Positions 24,950 to 34,867 are shown, counted from the stretch's first letter. The stretch is DNA of 64,000 bases from CAYXAA01 sp964462985 (GCA_964462985.1 CAYXAA010000017.1:1-64000), one strand, 5' to 3'. A program made the numbers and translations. The notes: generated by a model not told the origin, from the sequence alone.

Positions 24950-25849
24950 ATGGTAAAAGGCGTCAGCCCGTCACTCGGATCGGACACTGCGGAGCCGCTG
25001 GACCAGCCTCTGGTCGAGGTGATCCGCGAGCGCCTTGATGAGTTCACGGCGACCGAACGGCGTGCAGCTCTGGCGCTCCTCGCCAATTATCCACTGCTTG
25101 GTCTGGGTACGGTTGCAGAGTTTGCACATGGTGCCGGCGTCAGCTCGCCGACGATCCTGCGCTTTACCGCTCGCCTCGGGTTTGCGACCTATGCGGAGTT
25201 CCAGAAGCGGCTGCGCGGCGAGCTCGAGGACCGGTTGAAGTCACCGCTTGCCAAGGCGACGGCGCCGAGTTTTCCGGCTGCCGAGATCGAGGACGATCTT
25301 CCCGGCGCGATCCTTGACAACATCCGCGAGACTTTCCGCCACCTGCCGCCGGCCGAACTCGGTGCCGTGGTACGCCTGATCGGCGACGAACGCCGTACCG
25401 TCTATTTCCTGGGTGGCCGTTTCACTGATGCGCTCGCGCGCTACATGGCGGCCCACCTGAGGATCGTGCGCGGCAAGGTCATCCATATCGCCGGCCAGGA
25501 GGACAACTGGCGCGACTTCCTTATCGATATGACGCGGCGGGACGTGCTGGTGGTGTTTGACATCCGCCGCTACCAGGCCAACGTGGTACGGCTGGCGACC
25601 GCGGCCGCCGAGCGCGGGGTTTCGGTTGTCCTTGTCACTGACGGTTGGCTGTCGCCGATCGCCAGCGTCGCCGCCCATGTGCTGCCGGCCCGTGTCGCCG
25701 TTCCCTCGCCATGGGATTCATCGACCGCGCTCCTTGCGATCGCCGAGGCGCTGATCGCCGGTGTGACCCGGGCCGACCACGCGCGAAGCGAGGCGCGCAT
25801 GGCGATGCTTGAGCGCTACCGGGACGGAGACGATCTCCGGCCGGATTGA
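24950..25849 (+). CDS. RpiR-family transcriptional regulator
   Basis: The 299-residue regulator has an N-terminal RpiR helix-turn-helix (about residues 30-100: FTATERRAALALLANYP, GAGVSSPTILRFTARLGF). A C-terminal SIS-type domain follows, VYFLGGRFTDALARYMAAHL, and ISMTRRDVLVVFD-like strands bind a metabolite. SIS domains usually bind phosphosugars, but many alphaproteobacterial RpiR proteins control amine, taurine or amino acid catabolism. It is divergent from the TRAP / ligase operon with a palindrome between them, so it is probably the local regulator. Its end converges on pobR. Confidence 0.9.
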   Translation: MVKGVSPSLGSDTAEPLDQPLVEVIRERLDEFTATERRAALALLANYPLLGLGTVAEFAHGAGVSSPTILRFTARLGFATYAEFQKRLRGELEDRLKSPLAKATAPSFPAAEIEDDLPGAILDNIRETFRHLPPAELGAVVRLIGDERRTVYFLGGRFTDALARYMAAHLRIVRGKVIHIAGQEDNWRDFLIDMTRRDVLVVFDIRRYQANVVRLATAAAERGVSVVLVTDGWLSPIASVAAHVLPARVAVPSPWDSSTALLAIAEALIAGVTRADHARSEARMAMLERYRDGDDLRPD

Positions 25850-25889
25850 ACAGTCCTGCAAGCGTGTACGGGACGGTGCGCTCCTCCCG

Positions 25890-26795
25890 TCACTGTCCTC
25901 CCGGCAGCTCCGTGAACGCCCGGCGGAACGCCCTCGGCGACTGCCCAGTCTCTGCCGTGAACACGCGGGTGAAGTAGGCAGCGTCGGCGAAACCGAGGCG
26001 GTAGGCGATCTCGCCGATGCCGGTCTGGGTATAGGCGATCAGCCGACGTGCCTCGAGCATCTGCCGATCGCGGAGCAGTGCGGAGGCCGAGCGGCCGTAG
26101 CAGTCGCGGCAGACACGACTGAGGTGGGTCGGCGTTACGCCGAGTTCGGCAGCATAGGCGGAAACGCGGTGCTCGGTGGTGAACCGCGCTTCGACCAGCG
26201 CCTGGAAGCGGCGCGCCAGAAGAGCGGCCGCCCCGGTGCCGCCCGGCAGGTTGCGGGCATCGGTTCCGATCTGGCGGACACACCAGACCGCCACGAGGGC
26301 CGCGAAGGCGCGCAGCGCTGCCGCGCGGTGCGGCCGGTCACCGGCGTGTTCCTCGCCCATCAGCGCCATCATCCAGGGCGGCTCGGCAACGCCGCGGCAC
26401 AAGACGGCATGGCTCAGTCGCTGTTCGAGGTCGACTTCCTTGAGCACTGGCGCCAGCACCGCCTCCGGCACCGTGACGACGACACCTTCCGTCTGCGGAG
26501 CGAAGCGGAAACCATGCACGATCCTGGGCGGCATGTTGATCAGGAGGCCATTCTCGATCGGATAATCCTCTGCAACGATCCGCACCGTACCGCCGCCGCT
26601 TGCGATCCAGAACACCTGATGCAGCGCCTTGTGCCGGTGCGGCGCGATACGCCATCGCCGCGGCCCACTGCGCACCGCGATCGTTTCAATGTGCAGCACG
26701 TCAGGAAAGCCGCGCCCAGCCGGCTCGCCATAAAGGTCGTAGTCCGGGACGGAAGCGAGGGCGGGCGCGACGGCAGGGTCATATGTTCGATTCAT
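25890..26795 (-). CDS. pobR: AraC-family regulator of pobA (PobR type)
   Basis: The 301-residue product has an N-terminal cupin-like ligand domain with HRHKALHQVFWIASGGG. A C-terminal AraC DNA-binding domain (about residues 195-295) has two helix-turn-helix units, including YAAELGVTPTHLSRVCRD and IGEIAYRLGFADAAYFTRVF. It is divergent from pobA, as in rhizobia and pseudomonads, where such AraC-type PobR proteins activate pobA in the presence of 4-hydroxybenzoate. The start at 26795 leaves 115 bases of divergent promoter; a longer open frame would run into pobA. Confidence 0.85.
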   Translation of the reverse strand: MNRTYDPAVAPALASVPDYDLYGEPAGRGFPDVLHIETIAVRSGPRRWRIAPHRHKALHQVFWIASGGGTVRIVAEDYPIENGLLINMPPRIVHGFRFAPQTEGVVVTVPEAVLAPVLKEVDLEQRLSHAVLCRGVAEPPWMMALMGEEHAGDRPHRAAALRAFAALVAVWCVRQIGTDARNLPGGTGAAALLARRFQALVEARFTTEHRVSAYAAELGVTPTHLSRVCRDCYGRSASALLRDRQMLEARRLIAYTQTGIGEIAYRLGFADAAYFTRVFTAETGQSPRAFRRAFTELPGGQ

Positions 26796-26852
26796 CCTGG
26801 TATTAGTTCGATCGCTCCATTCCCTTGTCCAGTCTGATTCGAGAGCCTCGCC

Positions 26853-26858
26853 TTGACA
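26853..26858 (+). promoter_or_regulatory. -35 element of a candidate activator-dependent pobA promoter
   Basis: A perfect TTGACA stands 53 bases before the pobA ATG. No good -10 lies 16-18 bases downstream, as is common for promoters that need an AraC-type activator. Confidence 0.35.
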
Positions 26859-26910
26859 ACTTGGCGACGCCTTCCGGCATCGCCTGAACAAGATTGCGGG
26901 GGAGTGTCTC

Positions 26911-28083
26911 ATGCGCACCGACGTCGTCATCATTGGAGGCGGGCCATCCGGTCTGCTGCTGTCGCAGCTTCTTCACCTGAACGGTATTGCCAGCGTGATC
27001 GTGGAGCGCAGGAGCCGGGACTATGTGCTGTCGCGGGTTCGCGCCGGTGTGCTGGAGCAAGGCATGGTCGACCTGCTGCGCGAAGCCCAGGTCGGAGCCC
27101 GCATGGACCGCGAGGGTCTCATACACACAGGTTTCGACATTGCTTTCGACGACCGCCGCCGGCGGATCGATCTGGAAGGGTTGACCGGCGGCAAGACGGT
27201 GATGGTCTACGGCCAGACGGAGGTGACCCACGACCTTTATGCCGCACGCGACGGCATGGGCGGCACCGTGATCGACGAGGCCGAGGCGGTGACCCCACAC
27301 GATGTTGAAAGCGACCGGCCCTTCGTCACCTATGAAAAGAGTGGCGAGACGCACCGCATCGACTGCACCTTCATCGCCGGTTGTGATGGCTTCCACGGCG
27401 TGTCGCGCGAGAGCATTCCGGCCGATAAGCGCCGGGAATTCGAGCTCACCTATCCGTTCGGGTGGCTTGGCGTGCTCGCCGACGTGCCGCCGGTGTCCCA
27501 CGAGCTCATCTACGCCCATCATCCGCGAGGCTTCGCTCTGTGCTCGATGCGCTCCATGACACGCTCGCGCTACTACGTGCAATGCCCGCTGACGGAGAAG
27601 GTCGAAGACTGGCCCGACGACCGGTTCTGGGACGAACTCAGGACGCGGTTGCCGGCGCAGACCGCGGCCGCCGTGACCACCGGCCCGTCGATCGAGAAGA
27701 GCATCGCGCCGCTTCGCAGCTACGTTTGCGAGACCATGCGCCATGGCCGACTGTTTCTTGCCGGTGACGCGGCGCACATTGTGCCGCCGACCGGCGCCAA
27801 GGGCCTCAACCTGGCGGCGTCCGACATCTTCTATCTGTCTCGGGCGATGATCGATTTCTACAAGAAGGACGATGAGACCGGGCTCAGGGACTACGCACGA
27901 CGCGCGGTGGCGCGGGTATGGAAGGCGGAGCGGTTTTCGTGGTGGATGACAAGCCTTCTGCACGTCTTTCCGGAAAAGGGTGCCTTCGGCGCGCGCATCC
28001 AGCACGCGGAGCTTGATTACCTGTTCTCCTCGAAGGCGGCCCAGACGGTGATCGCGGAAAACTACGTCGGGCTGCCGTACTGA
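26911..28083 (+). CDS. pobA: 4-hydroxybenzoate 3-monooxygenase
   Basis: PobA is the FAD- and NADPH-dependent enzyme that hydroxylates 4-hydroxybenzoate to protocatechuate, the entry to the beta-ketoadipate pathway. The 390-residue length and motifs are typical: VVIIGGGPSGLLLSQLLH (GxGxxG, residues 5-22), SRVRAGVLEQGMVDLLR, CTFIAGCDGFHGVSR (DG motif) and LFLAGDAAHIVPPTGAKG (GD motif). A GGGGGAG ribosome site precedes the ATG. No pca genes are in the window. Confidence 0.95.
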   Translation: MRTDVVIIGGGPSGLLLSQLLHLNGIASVIVERRSRDYVLSRVRAGVLEQGMVDLLREAQVGARMDREGLIHTGFDIAFDDRRRRIDLEGLTGGKTVMVYGQTEVTHDLYAARDGMGGTVIDEAEAVTPHDVESDRPFVTYEKSGETHRIDCTFIAGCDGFHGVSRESIPADKRREFELTYPFGWLGVLADVPPVSHELIYAHHPRGFALCSMRSMTRSRYYVQCPLTEKVEDWPDDRFWDELRTRLPAQTAAAVTTGPSIEKSIAPLRSYVCETMRHGRLFLAGDAAHIVPPTGAKGLNLAASDIFYLSRAMIDFYKKDDETGLRDYARRAVARVWKAERFSWWMTSLLHVFPEKGAFGARIQHAELDYLFSSKAAQTVIAENYVGLPY

Positions 28084-28143
28084 CGCCGGGCAGAGATCCG
28101 GTATGGCGTCACGAGGTTCGCAGCCTCGGAACGTTGCTCCGAA

Positions 28144-28401
28144 CTAGCGCTTCTTCGGCAGCGGACCAACCCCCAGGCGCGGCAGGTTGATCGGCGGCGC
28201 CGTCGGTGACCGGCGGCGCGACGGCAGGATAACGGCGAAGATCGTTACCGCCACCGGCCAGAAGGCGGCGGCAAGCAGGGCGAGGGCGACGGCCCGGACC
28301 GAGCGTCTGCCGTTCGAGGCAAGTTCGAATGATGCCATCAGGAGGTAAGTCGCGGCAACGACGCCATAGGCGACGCCGAAGGGCAGCACAACCGAAGTCA
28401 T
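28144..28401 (-). CDS. Small hypothetical membrane protein
   Basis: The 85-residue product MTSVVLPFGVAYG... has two hydrophobic segments (about 5-22 and 35-60) and a basic, proline-rich tail (PSRRRSPTAPPINLPR). The ATG at 28401 has AAGGAA 7 bases upstream; the open frame can extend to 28455 but without membrane or family logic. It is not recognised. It lies between pobA (convergent) and the solute-binding-protein gene and shows normal codon use for the window. Confidence 0.55.
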   Translation of the reverse strand: MTSVVLPFGVAYGVVAATYLLMASFELASNGRRSVRAVALALLAAAFWPVAVTIFAVILPSRRRSPTAPPINLPRLGVGPLPKKR

Positions 28402-28584
28402 CGCGGGGTTCCTTGTCCCAGCGGCCGATAGGCAGAGGCGGCCGCGTCCGGGCACGGATCAAACGTCTTCGTCGAGCAGCGTTCCTCAATCCGGTATTGC
28501 GGCAGATGCTTCGACCACAACGTCGGCAAACGTAGGAAGGCATGGTGGAGAGTGCAATCCGCAGTTCCGACAAGCACCTGGCAT

Positions 28585-29661
28585 CTATTGAAGCCGCAGC
28601 GCCTCGTTCCAGCGCTCGATCAGGCGCTGGCGCTTGACCTGGTCGAGATAAACCACAAGGGCCGGGCCGACCGGGATCGGCCGGAGACGATCGCCATAGA
28701 CCTTGTGCATGCGTGAGGCGGTGTTCTCGCCGTCGACGCGGGGATTGAGCGCTGGCAGTCCGACCTTCTCGGCGAGCACCTTCTGACCTGCTGGAGAAAG
28801 CATGAAATCGAGGAAGGCGGCGCCGAGGTCGGGGGCGGTGGCCGCCTTGGGCACCAGCGCGGTGCGGGTCATGACCACCGTGTAGTCTTCGGGGAAGATG
28901 ATGCCGAGGTCCGGGGCAGTGCGCGCCCAAGCGGCGGCATAGGAGCCGAGAATGTTGTAGCCCAACATGAAGCGACCGTCGGCGACGCGCTCCACGATCG
29001 CCGAGGAGTTGGAATAAAGCTTCACGCCGGCGGCGCCGAGCGCCGAAAACAGCTTCCAGATGTCCGAGTTGTGCTCGCGGTCGCGGGCAAGGAAGAACAG
29101 GCCGAGACCGGCACGTTCGACATCATAGGTTCCGACGCGGCCGTAGGCCTCGGTCTCGTTGTCGGTGAGGAAGGCAGTGAGTGCGCCGTGGCTCTTCGGC
29201 GGCTCCCGATCGGTGAAGGCAGCCTTGTTGTAGATGATCACGGCTGGCTCGAAGGTGACCCCGAAGACGGTATCGCGCCAGCGCGCCCAAGCCGGCAGTG
29301 GGGCGGCCTCCACGAGGTCGAGCGGTTGGGCAAGACCGTCGTTGCCGAGCTTCACTTGCAGGTCCATGGCGGAGGAGAAGGCGAGGTCCGCTGTCGGGTG
29401 GCCGGTGTCGCTCTCCTCGACGATGCGCTCATAGATCTCCTGGGTCAGGAGCTCGTGGTAGTCGATGCCGACCAGGCGGTGACTCTCGCGAAAGGCGTTG
29501 ATCAGCGGCTGGGCGATCGTCTCGTCGAGCGAGGAATAGACCGTTACGGTCCGCGTCGCCTGGGTTGGATCCAGTGGTGGATAGAACCCGGCCCGCGCCG
29601 GCGCCATCATCGCTGTCAGGAGCGCAAGAATCTGGAGCAGGAAACTTAGTCGGGTCGGCAT
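28585..29661 (-). CDS. Periplasmic ABC-type solute-binding protein, AfuA/iron(III)-like family
   Basis: This 358-residue extracellular solute-binding protein has a signal peptide of about 24 residues (MPTRLSFLLQILALL... ending APARA). Landmarks are TVTVYSSLDETIAQPLINAF near the mature N-terminus, ADLAFSSAMDLQVKL, FEPAVIIYNKAAF and LDFMLSPAGQKVLAEKVGL. AfuA/FbpA-like proteins bind ferric iron, phosphosugars or act with sensor kinases; no permease or ATPase genes are adjacent. The start is uncertain: a GTG at 29721 overlaps the maeB stop (GTGA) and would add 20 residues. The ATG at 29661 fits the signal peptide better. Confidence 0.75.
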   Translation of the reverse strand: MPTRLSFLLQILALLTAMMAPARAGFYPPLDPTQATRTVTVYSSLDETIAQPLINAFRESHRLVGIDYHELLTQEIYERIVEESDTGHPTADLAFSSAMDLQVKLGNDGLAQPLDLVEAAPLPAWARWRDTVFGVTFEPAVIIYNKAAFTDREPPKSHGALTAFLTDNETEAYGRVGTYDVERAGLGLFFLARDREHNSDIWKLFSALGAAGVKLYSNSSAIVERVADGRFMLGYNILGSYAAAWARTAPDLGIIFPEDYTVVMTRTALVPKAATAPDLGAAFLDFMLSPAGQKVLAEKVGLPALNPRVDGENTASRMHKVYGDRLRPIPVGPALVVYLDQVKRQRLIERWNEALRLQ

Positions 29662-29717
29662 TGCCTCAGGGCTGAGGAGCCTCCACTTTGGCGCGGCGGA
29701 GGCCACCATCAGCATCG

Positions 29718-32000
29718 TCACGTCACGTTGTAGGCGGCGATGGCGGCCATGTTGACGATATCGCTGTCCTTGGCGCCCATTGACAGGATCTGCACCGGCT
29801 TGTCGAGGCCAACGACGAGCGGGCCGATCACGGTGGAGCCGCCGAGCTCCTGCAGCATCTTGGTCGAGATAGAGGCCGAGTGAAACGCCGGCATGACAAG
29901 GACGTTGGCCGGACCGGTCAGGCGGCAGAAAGGATAGGCCGCCATCTTGTCCATGTTGAGCGCGACGTCGGCGCCCATCTCGCCGTCATATTCGAAGTCG
30001 ACCCGGCGCCGGTCGAGAATCTTGACCGCCTCCTGGACCCGCTCTGTGCGCTCGCCCATAGGGTGGCCGAAGGTGGAATAAGCCAGCATCGCCACGCGCG
30101 GCTCGTAGCCAAGGCGGCGGGCAACATGGGCGGCCTCCTCGGCGATGTCGGCAAGTTCCTCAGAGGTTGGCATGTCGATCACCGCCGTGTCGGCGACAAG
30201 CACGGTGCGGCCGCGGCACAGCGCGAGCGACACACCGATCACACGGTGGCCGGGCTTGGCGTCGATGCAGTTACGGACGGTCTCCAGCGCGACGGAGTAG
30301 TTCCGAGTGATGCCGGTGACCATGGCGTCGGCGTCGCCGCGCGCGACCATGATCGCGCCCCAGTAGTTGCGGTCGTTGTTGACGATGCGCTGACAGTCGC
30401 GCTGCAGGTAGCCGCGTCGCTGCAAGCGGGCGTAAAGAAAGTCGGCGTAGTCGCGGTTCCGGTTGGAAAGCCTTGCGTTCATCAGCGAAATGCCGGGCCG
30501 GTCGATGTCGATGCCGGCGCTTTGCGCCACTTCGCGGATGTCGTCGTCGCGGCCGATGAGGATCGCCTGGCCGAGGCCCTGAGCGACGAAACTCGCGGCG
30601 GCCCGGATCACCGGCTCCTCCTCGCCCTCGGCGAATACGACGCGTTTCGGCTGCTGGCGCACCTTGGAGAAGATGCGCTGCAGCGTGCCGGCGACCGGAT
30701 CGCGCCGCGCGGAGAGCTGGTTGCGATAGGCCTCCATGTCGACGATCGGCCGGCCGGCGACGCCAGAGTCCATCGCCGCCTTGGCGACCGCCGGCGGGAT
30801 GGTCGAGATCAGCCGCGGGTCGAACGGCACCGGGATGATGTAATCCGGCCCGAACTTCGGCCGGTTGCCGCGATAGGCGGCGGCGACCTCGTCCGGCACC
30901 TCCTCGCGGGCGAGCTTTGCGAGCGCCTCGGCGCAGGCGACCTTCATCGCATCGTTGATCGTGGTTGCACGCACGTCGAGCGCACCCCGGAAGATATAGG
31001 GGAAACCGAGGACGTTATTGACCTGATTGGGGTAATCGGACCGGCCGGTCGCAATGATGACGTCGTCGCGGATTGCCGCGACCTCTTCCGGCGTGATCTC
31101 CGGATCGGGATTGGCCATCGCAAAGATGATTGGATTCGGCGCCATGGCCCGCACCATGTCCTCCGTGAGCGCGCCCTTGGCCGAAACGCCGAAAAAGACG
31201 TCCGCGCCCTTCAGCGCGTCGTAAAGGGAGCGGGCGTCGGTTTCGACCGCATGAGCCGACTTCCACTGATTCATCCCCTCGGTGCGGCCCTTGTAGATCA
31301 CACCTTTGGTGTCACAGAGGATGACGTTGTCGTGGGGAACGCCCATCGCCTTGACGAGTTCGATACACGCGATGCCGGCTGCTCCCGCTCCATTGCAGAC
31401 AACCTTGACCGACGTCATGTCGCGCCCGGTGAGGTGCAGGGCGTTGATGAGGCCTGCCGCGGCGATGATCGCGGTGCCATGCTGATCATCGTGGAAGACC
31501 GGAATCTCCATCAGCTCGCGCAGGCGCTGCTCGATAATGAAGCAGTCCGGCGCCTTGATGTCCTCCAGATTGATCCCGCCGAAGGAGGCGCCGAGATAAC
31601 GTACGCACTCGACGAAGGCGTCGACGTCCTGCGTGTCGACCTCAAGGTCGATCGAATCGACGTCGGCAAAGCGCTTGAACAACACCGCCTTGCCCTCCAT
31701 CACCGGCTTTGAGGCCAGGGCGCCGAGATTGCCGAGGCCGAGAATCGCGCTGCCGTTGGAGATCACGGCGACCAGATTGCCCTTGCTGGTGTAGTCATAG
31801 GCACGGGAGGGCTCCTCCGCGATCGCGCGGACCGGGACGGCGACGCCGGGCGAATAGGCCAGCGACAGGTCGCGCTGCGTCGCCATGGGCTTGGTCGGAG
31901 AAATTTCGATCTTGCCGGGCCGGCCTTCCTGATGAAACTGCAGCGCTTCCTGTTCCGTGAAGCTGATGCTGCTCTTGTTCGACTTTTCCGGCCCCGGCAT
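29718..32000 (-). CDS. maeB: NADP-dependent malic enzyme with C-terminal phosphotransacetylase-like domain
   Basis: MaeB oxidatively decarboxylates malate to pyruvate, making NADPH. The 760-residue product has the malic domain (about 1-430) with LAYSPGVAVPVRAIAEEP, FHDDQHGTAIIAAAGLINAL and NGAGAAGIACIELVKAMG. The C-terminal half (about 435-760) resembles phosphate acetyltransferase (VVFAEGEEEPVIRAA, AMVTGITRNY), regulatory rather than catalytic in studied MaeB enzymes. It is divergent from mutS across 125 bases, and its stop overlaps a possible GTG start of the downstream solute-binding-protein gene. Confidence 0.95.
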   Translation of the reverse strand: MPGPEKSNKSSISFTEQEALQFHQEGRPGKIEISPTKPMATQRDLSLAYSPGVAVPVRAIAEEPSRAYDYTSKGNLVAVISNGSAILGLGNLGALASKPVMEGKAVLFKRFADVDSIDLEVDTQDVDAFVECVRYLGASFGGINLEDIKAPDCFIIEQRLRELMEIPVFHDDQHGTAIIAAAGLINALHLTGRDMTSVKVVCNGAGAAGIACIELVKAMGVPHDNVILCDTKGVIYKGRTEGMNQWKSAHAVETDARSLYDALKGADVFFGVSAKGALTEDMVRAMAPNPIIFAMANPDPEITPEEVAAIRDDVIIATGRSDYPNQVNNVLGFPYIFRGALDVRATTINDAMKVACAEALAKLAREEVPDEVAAAYRGNRPKFGPDYIIPVPFDPRLISTIPPAVAKAAMDSGVAGRPIVDMEAYRNQLSARRDPVAGTLQRIFSKVRQQPKRVVFAEGEEEPVIRAAASFVAQGLGQAILIGRDDDIREVAQSAGIDIDRPGISLMNARLSNRNRDYADFLYARLQRRGYLQRDCQRIVNNDRNYWGAIMVARGDADAMVTGITRNYSVALETVRNCIDAKPGHRVIGVSLALCRGRTVLVADTAVIDMPTSEELADIAEEAAHVARRLGYEPRVAMLAYSTFGHPMGERTERVQEAVKILDRRRVDFEYDGEMGADVALNMDKMAAYPFCRLTGPANVLVMPAFHSASISTKMLQELGGSTVIGPLVVGLDKPVQILSMGAKDSDIVNMAAIAAYNVT

Positions 32001-32125
32001 GTTTCTCTCCCTCTGCCCCCGCGACGCGGCGGGACGGCGACATTATCCCCTGAAATTTCCGGGCTCAAGCCGCAGGTTCGGTCCCAGACCATGAAAGCGC
32101 GGATCGGCTTTGCTAGGGTCCGGCC

Positions 32126-34867
32126 ATGACGATGGAAGCCGCAGAGACCGATCGGGAGAAGCACGGCGCGGCCGAAACCGACGGCCAGCGCGTCACCCCG
32201 ATGATGGCACAGTATCTCGAGATCAAGCAGGCAAATCCCGACTGCCTCTTGTTCTACCGGATGGGCGACTTCTACGAGCTGTTCTTCGACGATGCCGAGG
32301 AAGCGTCGCGGGCGCTCGCGATCACGCTGACCAAGCGCGGCAAGCATCTCGGACAGGACATCCCGATGTGCGGCGTGCCGGTCCATGCCGCAGACGACTA
32401 CCTGCAGAAGCTGATCGCACTTGGCTACCGCGTCGCCGTCTGCGAGCAGACGGAGGATCCGGCCGAAGCGAAGAAGCGCGGTTCGAAATCGGTCGTGAAG
32501 CGCGAGGTGACCAGGCTGGTCACACCCGGCACCCTGACCGAGGATCGGTTGCTGGAGGCCGGACGCAACAACTTCTTGTTGGCGCTGCACCGCCAGCGCA
32601 TCGGCTCGCTCGACGGTGACTTCGTCTACGGGCTTGCCTGGATTGACATTTCCACTGGAGCCTTCCGTGTGGCCGAGACGGATCAGGCGCGTCTTGCCGC
32701 CGACCTCGCCCGCATCGATGCGAGAGAGATCGTCGTCGCCGACCATTTGCTCGACGAGGACGAACTGCGCCCGCTGCTCGCCTCGCTCGGCCCTGCGCTG
32801 TCCCCGGTGCCACGGGTGTTGTTCGATGCCACGACGGCGGCCGATCGCATCGCCCGCTATTTCGCCGTGGCCACGCTCGACGGCTTCGGCCGCTTCAGCC
32901 GGGCCGAAACAGCTGCGGCGGCTGCGGCGATCGCCTACGTCGAAAAGACGCAGTTCGGTGATCGGCCGCCGCTCGATCCGCCCTCCCGCGAGGGGGGTAC
33001 GGGCCGGATGCTAATCGACCCGGCAACGCGTGCCAATCTGGAACTGATGCGCACGCTCTCCGGCGAAAAGTCAGGCTCGCTTCTTGCCGCGATCGACCGC
33101 ACCGTAACCGGCGCCGGCTCGCGACTGCTGGCGAACCGGCTGGCCGGCCCCCTTACCGACCCGGTGGAGATCCGGCGTCGGCAGGATTCGGTTGCCTTCC
33201 TGGTTGACGATCCTCTGTTGTGCCAGCGCCTTCGCGAACGACTGAGGACGACCCCCGATATCGCGCGCGCGCTGTCGCGGCTGGCCATGCAGCGTGGCGG
33301 CCCCCGTGATTTGTTGGCGCTCGCCTATGGTCTCGCTGCATCCGCCGACCTTGTTGGCCTGCTCGACCATGCCGACCTGCCGGAGGAACTGGCGGCGGCC
33401 GCCTCGAACCTGGCCGCCGCACCGATCGACGTCGGCGAGGAACTGGCCCGGGCGCTTGTCGAGGAGCCGCCACTCCTGAAGCGCGACGGCGGCTTCGTCG
33501 CCTCAGGCTATGCCGCCGAACTCGACGAGGTGCGGCGACTGCGCGACGACAGTCGGCGTGTGATCGCTCAAATGCAGGCCGACCTTGCGGAAGAGCTCGG
33601 CCTGCGCTCACTCAAGATCAAGCACAACAACGTACTCGGCTGGTTCATCGAAGTGCCGGCCGGACAGAGCGACAGACTTGCCGGTGATCCCGGCCGCTTC
33701 ATCCACCGACAGACCATGGCCGGTGCGATGCGCTTCACCACCGCCGAGCTGGCGGCGCTGGAATCGAAGATCGCCAACGCCGGCGGCCGCAGTCTTGCCC
33801 TCGAGCTCGAGATTTTCGACCGGCTGACGGAGGCCGTTGTCGCCGAGATTTACGCGATCAAGCAGGCTGCCGACGCCCTCGGCGTCCTTGACGTCGCTTC
33901 GGCGCTCGCCGTGCTGGCGGAGGCCGAAGGTTATATTCGGCCCGTCGTCGATTCCAGCCTCGCCTTTCGGGTCGAGGGAGGACGGCACCCGGTGGTCGAA
34001 CAGGCGCTGCGGCGTGCGGGTGAGGCACCCTTCATCGCCAACGATGCCGACCTCGGACCATCCGACGCCGACGCCGCGGAGGCGGGCGGCCACATCTGGC
34101 TCATCACCGGCCCCAACATGGCCGGCAAGTCGACGTTCTTGCGGCAGAACGCGCTGATTGCGGTGCTCGCCCAGATCGGATCCTTCGTGCCGGCGCGTGC
34201 AGCGCACATCGGTGTGGTCGACCGGCTGTTCTCCCGAGTCGGCGCGGCGGACGACATCGCACGTGGCCGCTCGACCTTCATGGTCGAGATGGTGGAGACG
34301 GCCGCGATCCTGAATCAGGCGGGACCTCGATCACTGGTGATTCTCGACGAGATCGGTCGTGGCACCGCGACTTTCGATGGCTTGTCGATCGCCTGGGCTG
34401 CAATCGAGCACCTACACGAGGTCAATTGTTCGCGGGCACTGTTTGCAACCCACTATCACGAGCTCACCGCGTTGGCAGCCCGGTTGCCGCGGCTCACCAA
34501 TGCCACGGTCAGGGTCAAGGAGTGGAACGGCGACGTCGTGTTTCTGCACGAGATCGTGCCGGGAGCTGCCGATCGCTCCTACGGGATCCAGGTGGCGAAG
34601 CTGGCCGGCCTGCCGCCGTCCGTGGTCGAGCGAGCCCGTGCGGTGCTGACCCAGCTCGAAGAGCAGGACCGGCGAGCGCCGGCCGAGGTGTTGATCGATG
34701 ACCTGCCGCTATTCGCTGCCGCACCGGCTCGAACGGCGGCACCGGCACCGGCCCCGGATCTGCTTGGCGAGGCGATTGACGCGCTCCACCCGGACGACAT
34801 GACGCCACGTGAAGCGCTTGAGGCGCTCTACCGGCTGAAGAGACTGCGGATCAACGGACAGGAATGA
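32126..34867 (+). CDS. mutS: DNA mismatch repair protein MutS
   Basis: MutS recognises mismatches and starts repair. The 913-residue length is typical of alphaproteobacteria. The mismatch-reading Phe-x-Glu is in YRMGDFYELFFDDAEEA (about residues 45-61). The core and clamp follow, and the ABC-type ATPase has Walker A ITGPNMAGKSTFLRQ, the SRVGAADDIARGRSTFMVEM signature, ILDEIGRGTATFDGLSIAWA and FATHYHELT. A C-terminal segment with LDALHPDDMTPREALEALY-like helices is the dimer or tetramer region. The ATG at 32126 is the first; a second at 32132 is equally possible. Confidence 0.96.
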   Translation: MTMEAAETDREKHGAAETDGQRVTPMMAQYLEIKQANPDCLLFYRMGDFYELFFDDAEEASRALAITLTKRGKHLGQDIPMCGVPVHAADDYLQKLIALGYRVAVCEQTEDPAEAKKRGSKSVVKREVTRLVTPGTLTEDRLLEAGRNNFLLALHRQRIGSLDGDFVYGLAWIDISTGAFRVAETDQARLAADLARIDAREIVVADHLLDEDELRPLLASLGPALSPVPRVLFDATTAADRIARYFAVATLDGFGRFSRAETAAAAAAIAYVEKTQFGDRPPLDPPSREGGTGRMLIDPATRANLELMRTLSGEKSGSLLAAIDRTVTGAGSRLLANRLAGPLTDPVEIRRRQDSVAFLVDDPLLCQRLRERLRTTPDIARALSRLAMQRGGPRDLLALAYGLAASADLVGLLDHADLPEELAAAASNLAAAPIDVGEELARALVEEPPLLKRDGGFVASGYAAELDEVRRLRDDSRRVIAQMQADLAEELGLRSLKIKHNNVLGWFIEVPAGQSDRLAGDPGRFIHRQTMAGAMRFTTAELAALESKIANAGGRSLALELEIFDRLTEAVVAEIYAIKQAADALGVLDVASALAVLAEAEGYIRPVVDSSLAFRVEGGRHPVVEQALRRAGEAPFIANDADLGPSDADAAEAGGHIWLITGPNMAGKSTFLRQNALIAVLAQIGSFVPARAAHIGVVDRLFSRVGAADDIARGRSTFMVEMVETAAILNQAGPRSLVILDEIGRGTATFDGLSIAWAAIEHLHEVNCSRALFATHYHELTALAARLPRLTNATVRVKEWNGDVVFLHEIVPGAADRSYGIQVAKLAGLPPSVVERARAVLTQLEEQDRRAPAEVLIDDLPLFAAAPARTAAPAPAPDLLGEAIDALHPDDMTPREALEALYRLKRLRINGQE

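Noticed and set aside
28109..28930. Long minus-strand open frame covering the small membrane protein and part of the binding-protein gene
   Set aside because: It is Arg/Pro/Gly-rich, the product of a shifted frame over high-GC coding DNA, and the 85-residue membrane protein and the binding protein explain the region better.
29880..31712. Plus-strand frame of about 610 residues opposite maeB
   Set aside because: Antisense to a well-recognised malic enzyme; rich in D, R, H and V as expected from the reverse strand.
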